Source of the DNA: Thermoplasmatales archaeon
GTDB taxonomy: Archaea; Thermoplasmatota; E2; UBA202; DSCA01
Length of the DNA: 5,676 bases
Direction of reading: 5' to 3'
Assembly: GCA_011049295.1 (NCBI GenBank)
Contig: DSCA01000034.1
Coordinates: forward strand, 1-5,676
The number at the start of each line of letters is the position of its first letter. Position 1 is the first letter of the stretch. The position numbers were made by a program, and so were the translations under genes. The notes under the pieces were generated by a model. It was not told the origin of the DNA. It was given only the letters and a program-made list of their open reading frames with translations, and did no database searches. Below, piece by piece: positions 1 through 4,128 of this stretch.

Positions 1-529
1 CCACCGTGCACCCCGCCGCCCGCCCCGCCCGCACGTCGCTGTCCGTATCTCCAATGAACAGAACCCGGCGGGGATGAACCCCCAGACGCCGGCAGGCCTG
101 CAGCAGCATGCCGGGATGGGGCTTTCCCCGGGACACGTCGTCACTGGTGACGATGACGTCAAAGTAGGCATCCAGGTCAAAATGCCCTAGGATGTCGTCC
201 ACACAGGCCCGGGGGGTGTTGGTGACCAGGGCGGTGGGATAGTGGTCGATCTGCTGCAGAACCCTCTGGGTTTCGGAAAAAACGGTGATGGCGCCCACGT
301 AGTCCCCAAAAATGTTCACGCAGAACCGGCCCACCTTGTCCTCCAGCTCCAGACGCTGCAGGTTTTCGTACAGGTCGTGACCCCAGTACTGCTCCTGGAA
401 CTCTTTTTCGCTCAGCTCGGGCAGGTGGAACTGGCGCAGGGACGCGTTCATGGCGGCCAGCCAGGCGTCAAAAGAGTCCACCAGAACCCCGTCCATGTCG
501 AAGAGCAGGGCATCCGGATGGAAGGCCAT
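1..529 (-). CDS. HAD-superfamily phosphatase, phosphoglycolate phosphatase-like (C-terminus missing)
   Basis: This is a haloacid dehalogenase-type phosphohydrolase of the subfamily I (beta-phosphoglucomutase / phosphoglycolate phosphatase) kind; the substrate cannot be read from sequence. 176 residues are visible before the window edge. Motif I is FDMDGVLVDS, with nucleophile D11 and acid/base D13. Motif II is the Thr of LVTNTPRA (T103). Motif III is K136 in RGKPHPG. Motif IV is GDTDSD, with D161 and D165 as Mg2+ ligands. The helical insert between motifs I and II (about 20-90) is the cap. Only the last strand or helix is missing, since family members are usually 200-230 residues. The ATG lies 7 nt after the ndk stop with no clear SD, so it is probably the last or a late gene of the ribosomal operon, translated by coupling. 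The fold is certain; the role (phosphoglycolate or other small phosphoester) is not. Confidence 0.9.
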   Translation of the reverse strand, partial: MAFHPDALLFDMDGVLVDSFDAWLAAMNASLRQFHLPELSEKEFQEQYWGHDLYENLQRLELEDKVGRFCVNIFGDYVGAITVFSETQRVLQQIDHYPTALVTNTPRACVDDILGHFDLDAYFDVIVTSDDVSRGKPHPGMLLQACRRLGVHPRRVLFIGDTDSDVRAGRAAGCTV

Positions 530-536
530 GGAAAGA

Positions 537-989
537 CTACTCGAACAGCCAGGCCCGGTCGCTCATCTCGTAGTCAACCATGTCGTCCGGAGAAAACCAC
601 AGGTCGATTTCCTGCCGTGCCGTCTCCGGGCCGTCACTGGCGTGCACGATGTTCCGACCGATTTCCTGGGCATAGTCGCCCCGGATGGTGCCCGGCTGCG
701 CCTGGCCGGGGTCGGTGGCCCCCACCATGGTCCGAACCCGGGAAATGACGTGGTTGCCCTCCAGCACCATGGCCAGCACCGGGCCGGAGGTGATGTATTC
801 TATCAGGCCCTCATAGAAGGGCTTTCCCCTGTGTACCGCGTAGTGCCTCTCTGCCAGACGGCGGGACACCTGGACAAATTTCAGGGCAACAATCTTGAGA
901 CCCGCCCGCTCGAAGCGAGCGAGGACCTCGCCGGCCAGCCGGCGCTGTATGCCGTCGGGTTTGACCATGACAAAGGTCCGCTCCGCCAT
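537..989 (-). CDS. ndk: Nucleoside diphosphate kinase
   Basis: The protein transfers the gamma-phosphate from ATP to NDPs through a phosphohistidine, balancing cytoplasmic NTP pools. It is 150 residues, the normal family length. The catalytic His is H116 in NIVHASDGPETA. The nucleotide-site residues expected of the family are all present: K10 (KPDG), Y50, F58, R86, T92, R103 (GTIRGDY) and N113. An open frame continues upstream to 1154, but that stretch is the antisense-free overlap with L24e in another frame. The start at 989 is chosen because it has a GGAGG SD 5 nt upstream and gives the canonical MAERTFVMVKPDG beginning. It follows the L24e stop by 2 nt, in the widespread archaeal L7Ae-S28e-L24e-ndk order. 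Confidence 0.98.
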   Translation of the reverse strand: MAERTFVMVKPDGIQRRLAGEVLARFERAGLKIVALKFVQVSRRLAERHYAVHRGKPFYEGLIEYITSGPVLAMVLEGNHVISRVRTMVGATDPGQAQPGTIRGDYAQEIGRNIVHASDGPETARQEIDLWFSPDDMVDYEMSDRAWLFE

Positions 990-991
990 GT

Positions 992-1171
992 CTACCTCCC
1001 GTATCGCTTGGACCACCGCGTTTTGCGGGGCTCCCGTCCCAGGTGCAGATGGTTTTTGCGGCATTTGGAGGAGCAGAAATAGAAGATGCTGCCGCTTTTT
1101 TTGACGTACATCATGCCCGTACCGGGCTCGATTTCGTTGTCGCAAAAGGTGCACTTGCGTTTGGCTACCAT
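992..1171 (-). CDS. rpl24e: Large ribosomal subunit protein eL24 (L24e)
   Basis: A 59-residue zinc-binding ribosomal protein of the archaeal/eukaryotic large subunit. The zinc finger is visible as C7-x2-C10 (KCTFC) and C33-x3-C37 (FCSSKC). It sits between an N-terminal strand and a basic C-terminal tail (RKNHLHLGREPRKTRWSKRYGR) that would contact rRNA. The motif YVKKSGSIFYFCSSKC is the family signature. The ATG at 1171 is one nucleotide after the S28e stop (TAA-T-ATG). I see no convincing SD, so translation is probably coupled to S28e. Length and zinc ligands are normal for archaeal L24e. Confidence 0.96.
   Translation of the reverse strand: MVAKRKCTFCDNEIEPGTGMMYVKKSGSIFYFCSSKCRKNHLHLGREPRKTRWSKRYGR
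995..999 (-). promoter_or_regulatory. Shine-Dalgarno for ndk
   Basis: GGAGG on the minus strand lies 5 nt before the ndk ATG at 989. It is inside the last two codons of rpl24e (GGG AGG, Gly58-Arg59), just before that gene's TAG. It decides the ndk start against longer in-frame alternatives. Confidence 0.85.
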
Positions 1172-1172
1172 A

Positions 1173-1385
1173 TTACTTCACGGAGAGTTTTCTGGCTTCT
1201 CGCTCTGCTTCCCTGAGCATGAGGATGTCGCCCATCTGGATGGGACCCATGACGTTGCGGGTGAGCACCCGGTTTTTTTCGCTGCCTTCCAGGATTTTGA
1301 CCCTCACCTGGGTCACTTCTCCGGTCATCCCGGAGCGGCCGATGATTTCCACCACCTCGGCAGGTATGCTCTCGTCCTCAGCCAT
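1173..1385 (-). CDS. rps28e: Small ribosomal subunit protein eS28 (S28e)
   Basis: A 70-residue OB-fold protein of the archaeal/eukaryotic small ribosomal subunit. The family is recognised from SIPAEVVEIIGRSGMTGEV, then TRNVMGPIQMGDILMLRE, and the C-terminal EREARKL; the whole length is family-like. Its ATG shares one base with the L7Ae stop (TAATG, base 1385), which implies translational coupling. A weak SD-like AAGGG lies a few bases upstream, inside the end of L7Ae. It is second in the ribosomal operon. Confidence 0.98.
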   Translation of the reverse strand: MAEDESIPAEVVEIIGRSGMTGEVTQVRVKILEGSEKNRVLTRNVMGPIQMGDILMLREAEREARKLSVK

Positions 1386-1753
1386 TATGATCCCTTGAGT
1401 TCCTTGACTGCCTTCTCTATTTCGGCTATGACGCCCTTCCCCTCGCCGGGGTCGGTGATGGCCACGGAGGCCGTGGGGACCGTCAATCCGGCCGCCCGCC
1501 CCAAGCCCTGCTTGGACGGTACGTAGGCATAGGGCACCTCTTTTTCCTCGCAGAGCAGCGGGATGTGGGCCAGAATCTCCTCAGGGGTCACGTCGGTGGC
1601 CATGACCACCAGTTTGGCCTGCTTCCGCTCCGCCTGCTTGGTCACCTCGTTGGTACCCTTTTTGACCTTGCCGGTGTCCCGGGCCTTCTCTATGGCCTGG
1701 TAGACTTTGTTGACCAGCTCCTCGGGCATCTCAAATCGTTCGTACATGGGCAT
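1385..1753 (-). CDS. rpl7ae: Ribosomal protein L7Ae (kink-turn RNA-binding protein)
   Basis: A 122-residue archaeal L7Ae. It binds kink-turns in 23S rRNA, in box C/D and H/ACA guide RNPs, and in archaeal RNase P. The RNA-recognition segment KKGTNEVTK (31-39) holds the residues (G33, N35, E36, K39) that contact the sheared G-A pairs. This is followed by LVVMATDVTPEEI and LLCEEKEVPYAYVPSKQGLGRAAG, the second RNA-contacting loop region. It is the first gene of the minus-strand operon. Two starts are possible, Met1 and Met3. Met1 at 1753 is preferred because GGAGG lies 8 nt upstream. The leader may contain an L7Ae target (see findings). Confidence 0.98.
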   Translation of the reverse strand: MPMYERFEMPEELVNKVYQAIEKARDTGKVKKGTNEVTKQAERKQAKLVVMATDVTPEEILAHIPLLCEEKEVPYAYVPSKQGLGRAAGLTVPTASVAITDPGEGKGVIAEIEKAVKELKGS

Positions 1754-1759
1754 TTATAT

Positions 1760-1797
1760 CGCCTCCTTCTGGTATAGACCGTCATTAATCATAGGCA
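1760..1797 (-). promoter_or_regulatory. Candidate kink-turn in the L7Ae leader, overlapping the SD
   Basis: In the minus-strand leader, UGCC (1797-1794) can pair with GGCG (1763-1760). This is followed by a three-base bulge UAU (1793-1791) and then GA (1790-1789), opposite GA (1765-1764). That matches the N-R-U bulge and tandem G-A pairs of a box C/D-type kink-turn. The non-canonical stem beyond the G-A pairs is weak (a U-G, a U-A, then mismatches). Pairing would bury bases of the SD. L7Ae autoregulation through a leader kink-turn is known in other archaea; its presence here is inference from a short motif. Confidence 0.3.
1762..1766 (-). promoter_or_regulatory. Shine-Dalgarno for L7Ae
   Basis: GGAGG within AAGGAGGCGATATAAATG on the minus strand, with 8 nt to the ATG at 1753. 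It is the strongest ribosome binding site in the window and fits a highly expressed lead gene of a ribosomal operon. Confidence 0.85.
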
Positions 1798-1813
1798 GAC
1801 CGAAATAGAGACC
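1776..1813. repeat. Three AGACC direct repeats in the divergent promoter region
   Basis: AGACC occurs on the plus strand at 1776-1780, 1797-1801 and 1809-1813, spaced 21 and 12 bp apart. The first two are AGACCG. They fall between the TATA-like box and the L7Ae start. They could be an operator or simply chance repeats of a short word; there is no further evidence. Confidence 0.3.
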
Positions 1814-1815
1814 TG

Positions 1816-1824
1816 CTATTTAAG
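1816..1824 (-). promoter_or_regulatory. TATA-like box of the L7Ae operon
   Basis: CTTAAATAG on the minus strand, centred near 1820, resembles the archaeal TATA box. With the usual spacing of about 22-27 bp, transcription would start near 1793-1798, giving a leader of roughly 40-45 nt that includes the L7Ae SD. The core TTTAA is self-complementary, so it could also serve the divergent gene on the plus strand. Confidence 0.55.
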
Positions 1825-1844
1825 CGTGGTGGTCAGCGGGAACG

Positions 1845-1852
1845 CTTTAATA
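1845..1852 (+). promoter_or_regulatory. Possible TATA-like box for the repeat protein gene
   Basis: CTTTAATA, centred about 36 bp before the ATG at 1885, would put a start site near 1875 with a leader of about 10 nt. An alternative is TATTTAAG at 1817-1824, which would give a leader of about 40 nt that fully includes the SD-like GAGG. The sequence does not decide between them. Confidence 0.3.
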
Positions 1853-1872
1853 CAGACAACAGCTTTCTGTAT

Positions 1873-1876
1873 GAGG
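1873..1876 (+). promoter_or_regulatory. Short Shine-Dalgarno-like GAGG
   Basis: GAGG lies 8 nt before the ATG at 1885. Two earlier ATGs (1871 and 1877) are in another frame and stop at once at 1886-1888, so 1885 is the only useful start. The presence of a signal peptide right after it supports the choice. Confidence 0.5.
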
Positions 1877-1884
1877 ATGAAAAC

Positions 1885-2391
1885 ATGAAGGCAAAGATAG
1901 TCATGGGGAGTGTGCTGGCCGTTGTCCTGATGGCCGTGCTGCCCGCAGTGCAGGCCGTGGAGTACGACACCGCCCGGGAGACCCAGCAGGCCTGGGCGGA
2001 GGAGCAGGTGGCATCGCTGGACGTGCGGGAGTTGCTGGCCCGCCTGCAGAGCGGAGAAAAAGGGGAGGACTTCGAGCAGTTGATGGCCGAAAACGGACTG
2101 GCCAACTGCATTCTGGCCCCCCTCAAGTGGCTGGCCCACATCCTGCTCAACGTGCTGATGATTCCCCTCAAGCTGGCCATCAAAATCATGGTCCAGTTGC
2201 TGGTGATACCCATCAAACTGCTGTCCCTGCCCTTCCGGCTCATGCTTTTGCCCCTCCGGCTGATGCTGCTGCCCCTGCGGGTGGCCATGACCCCTCTGAT
2301 CGTGCTGCTCAAGGTGGTAACCTTCCCCTTCAGGATGCTGGACCTGATGCTGTTCCTGCTCTGCCCCTTCAAGCACACCCGGGAGTGGTAG
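1885..2391 (+). CDS. Unrecognised exported/membrane protein with proline-spaced hydrophobic-basic repeats
   Basis: 168 residues; I do not recognise the family. Residues 1-24 look like a signal peptide: basic MKAK, a hydrophobic core GSVLAVVLMAVLP, and an AVQA-type cleavage site before VEYD. Residues 25-75 are hydrophilic and acidic. From 76 to 152 there is no Asp or Glu at all, and the chain is Leu/Met/Ile/Val-rich with prolines at 79, 94, 109, 116, 123, 130, 137, 148 and 161 (spacings 15, 15, 7, 7, 7, 7, 11, 13). Eight of these nine prolines are followed two residues later by Lys or Arg, giving a P-[LIF]-[KR] motif. This suggests amphipathic segments lying at or in a membrane, not ordinary transmembrane helices. 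The tail is CPFKHTREW. It is transcribed divergently from the ribosomal operon and probably alone. No function can be assigned. Confidence 0.8.
   Translation: MKAKIVMGSVLAVVLMAVLPAVQAVEYDTARETQQAWAEEQVASLDVRELLARLQSGEKGEDFEQLMAENGLANCILAPLKWLAHILLNVLMIPLKLAIKIMVQLLVIPIKLLSLPFRLMLLPLRLMLLPLRVAMTPLIVLLKVVTFPFRMLDLMLFLLCPFKHTREW
2209..2292 (+). repeat. Four in-frame 21-bp tandem repeat units
   Basis: Four consecutive 21-bp units begin at 2209, 2230, 2251 and 2272, each encoding P-[IFL]-[KR] plus four mostly hydrophobic residues. Units at 2230 and 2251 agree at 17 of 21 bases by my count. The units at 2209 and 2272 are more diverged. This indicates growth of the protein repeat by duplication at the DNA level, followed by drift. 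Confidence 0.6.
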
Positions 2392-2433
2392 TCGACATCA
2401 AACTCCCCTCGCCTCAGGTTTACCAATCGACAC

Positions 2434-2442
2434 AATAAAATA
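2434..2442 (+). promoter_or_regulatory. TATA-like box of pheT, leaderless spacing
   Basis: AATAAAATA is an isolated A/T run in GC-rich surroundings, centred about 26 bp before the pheT ATG at 2464. That is the usual TATA-to-start-site distance, so transcription would begin at or within a few bases of the ATG. There is no SD in the 20 bases before the ATG, which fits a leaderless mRNA. The 72-bp gap 2392-2463 holds nothing else I can identify, and I see no clear T-rich terminator for the upstream gene. Confidence 0.55.
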
Positions 2443-2463
2443 GGCGCTTGCCATTTAGCAGCA

Positions 2464-4128
2464 ATGCCGGTCGTTACCATCGACTACCAGGACCTGGTGA
2501 GCCTCATCGGTGAGCACGTTTCCCAGGAGGAATTGCTGAAAAAAATCCCCATGATGGGGGCGGACATCGACCGGGTGAACGGGTCCGAGATGTCCATCGA
2601 GTTTTTTCCCGACCGGCCCGACCTGCTGAGCGTGGAGGGCGTCGCCCGCTCCCTGCGCTCCTTCCTGGGCATGGCCCCCGGCATGCAGCACTACCAGGTG
2701 GCCGGCCCGTCCGTTACTCTGACCGTGGACCGGAGTGTCAAGGCGGTGCGCCCCATCATCGGGGCGGCGGTGGTGCGCAACGTGCAGATGAGCGAGGCCC
2801 TGGTGGGGTCCCTGATGGAACTGCAGGAGAAGCTGCACCTGTCAGTGGGTAAGGAGCGTACCAAGGTGGCCATCGGCCTGCACAACCTGGACGCGGTGAC
2901 CCCGCCCTTTGTCTACAAGGCGGTGAAGCCCACGGAGGTGTCCTTTGTCCCCCTCAACGAAACGGCGGAGATGAACCTGGACCAAATTCTGCAGAGGCAC
3001 GACAAGGGCATCGCCTATGCCCACATTCTCGCCGACCAGAGACGCTATCCCCTGATTGTGGATGCCCACCACAACGTGCTGTCCTTTCCCCCCATCATCA
3101 ACGGGGAGCTGACCGCGGTGGACCTGTTCACCGAAAACCTGTTCGTGGATGTCACCGGAACCCAGGCCAATGCGGTGACCGCCGCCCTGAACATCATGAC
3201 CGCCGCCCTGGCCGAGAGGGGAGGGGTGGTGGAGGCGGTGGCCATCGAGGACGAGCCATCCCGGGTGACCCCCGATTTTTCCCCGCAGGAATGGCGGGTG
3301 GAGGTGGACTATGCCTCCCGGCTGCTGGGATTCGACGTGAGGGAAGAGGCCATGGCCGCCCTGGGCAGGATGGGCTTCGACGCCCGGGTGGACAAGGGCG
3401 AGGTGGTGGTCCAGGTGCCCCCCTGGCGCTCCGATATCCTGCATCCGGTGGACCTGGTGGAGGATCTGGCCATAGGCTATGGCTACCAGCGCTTCACCCC
3501 CCGCCTTCCCCGGAGCATGACCTTTGGAGGCAGCCTGTCCTGGCGGCCCCTGCACGACACCCTGGTGGGCCTGGGGTTCAACGAGGTGGTCACCCTGTCC
3601 CTGTCCAGCCCGGAGGAGCAGTTTGAGCGCATGCGGCGGGGGGAGGAGACGGAGGCGGTGCGCATTGCCAACCCCCTGACCACCAGGCATACCCTGGTGC
3701 GGGTGTCCCTGCTGCCCTCCCTGCTGGAGATTTTGTCCAAGAACCGGCACCACGAGCTGCCCCAGATGCTCTACGAGGTGGGGGAGGCGGTGTGGCTGGA
3801 GGACGGACGGCCGGAAAACGTGACCCTGCTGGCCGGGGTCAAGATTGACGCCCGGGCCGGGTTCACCGAGTGCAAGTCCCTGGTGGAGGCGGTGCTGCGC
3901 AACCTGGGGGTGGAGGCCGAGGTGACAGGGGGGGAGCACCCCTCCTTTATCCCCGGCCGGTGTGCAGCGGTAGCCGGCGACGACGGGGGCGAGCTGGGCT
4001 ATTTCGGCGAACTACACCCCGAGGTGATATCCTCCTTTGACCTGGAGTACCCGGTGATTGCCTTCGAGATGCAGGCATCAGCCCTACGACCGTCGTTTGA
4101 AGAACAGGATTATTCCCATAGCGGCTAG
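2464..4128 (+). CDS. pheT: Phenylalanyl-tRNA synthetase beta subunit (archaeal type)
   Basis: The beta chain of the alpha2beta2 enzyme that charges tRNA-Phe in the cytoplasm. Catalysis is by PheS, which is not in this window; PheT contributes the B3/B4 editing region and tRNA and structural domains. The length of 554 residues matches the short archaeal form, without the N-terminal tRNA-binding extension of bacterial PheT. Visible landmarks are SIEFFPDRPDLLSVEGVARS (44-63), KVAIGLHNLDAVTPPF (134-149) and VLSFPPIINGE (205-215) of the B3/B4 part. The B5 domain (about 275-345) includes PPWRSDILHPVDLVEDLAIG. The inactive class II-like core lies after about 350, ending at GYFGELHPEVISSFDLEYPVIAFEM. 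The start MPVVTIDY is family-like. The final 14 residues (541-554) lie beyond the usual end and overlap the convergent gene by 45 bp. Confidence 0.97.
   Translation: MPVVTIDYQDLVSLIGEHVSQEELLKKIPMMGADIDRVNGSEMSIEFFPDRPDLLSVEGVARSLRSFLGMAPGMQHYQVAGPSVTLTVDRSVKAVRPIIGAAVVRNVQMSEALVGSLMELQEKLHLSVGKERTKVAIGLHNLDAVTPPFVYKAVKPTEVSFVPLNETAEMNLDQILQRHDKGIAYAHILADQRRYPLIVDAHHNVLSFPPIINGELTAVDLFTENLFVDVTGTQANAVTAALNIMTAALAERGGVVEAVAIEDEPSRVTPDFSPQEWRVEVDYASRLLGFDVREEAMAALGRMGFDARVDKGEVVVQVPPWRSDILHPVDLVEDLAIGYGYQRFTPRLPRSMTFGGSLSWRPLHDTLVGLGFNEVVTLSLSSPEEQFERMRRGEETEAVRIANPLTTRHTLVRVSLLPSLLEILSKNRHHELPQMLYEVGEAVWLEDGRPENVTLLAGVKIDARAGFTECKSLVEAVLRNLGVEAEVTGGEHPSFIPGRCAAVAGDDGGELGYFGELHPEVISSFDLEYPVIAFEMQASALRPSFEEQDYSHSG
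4084..4128. other. 45-bp codon-aligned convergent overlap of pheT and the surface-protein gene
   Basis: Both genes use the same base triplets here, read on opposite strands. The minus-strand stop TAG sits opposite pheT Leu541 (CTA), and the pheT stop TAG sits opposite Leu354 (CTA) of the surface protein. On the minus strand the segment encodes most of the C-terminal membrane helix and the KRRS tail. On the plus strand it encodes the hydrophilic PheT tail. Confidence 0.85.

Noticed and set aside
450..1082. Plus-strand 210-codon open frame across ndk and L24e
   Set aside because: It is antisense to two firmly identified genes, Arg/Pro/His-rich, and has no recognisable motif or ribosome binding site.
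990..1154. A longer Ndk start at 1154 (55 extra N-terminal residues)
   Set aside because: It would overlap nearly all of L24e in another frame, encodes basic junk, and ignores the GGAGG SD placed 5 nt before the canonical start at 989.
1783..1796. Box C/D-like K-loop AUGAU-UAA-UGA as a stand-alone L7Ae site
   Set aside because: The bases flanking the loop (GCC and CGGU) do not pair in register without bulging a C. I kept the alternative pairing with the SD region as the candidate instead.
1816..2376. Minus-strand open frames of 186 and 215 codons across the repeat protein gene (1816-2376 and 1833-2480)
   Set aside because: One is a His/Gln-rich mirror of the Leu/Met/Pro codons and the other a Ser/Arg-rich off-frame reading. 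Neither has a start context. The plus-strand frame has a signal peptide and ordered protein repeats.
2842..3939. 365-codon open frame on the minus strand inside pheT
   Set aside because: It is codon-aligned antisense to pheT. In GC-rich genes that avoid TTA, CTA and TCA codons this frame stays open. The product is His/Gly/Gln-rich low-complexity sequence with no family features, while pheT matches its family throughout.
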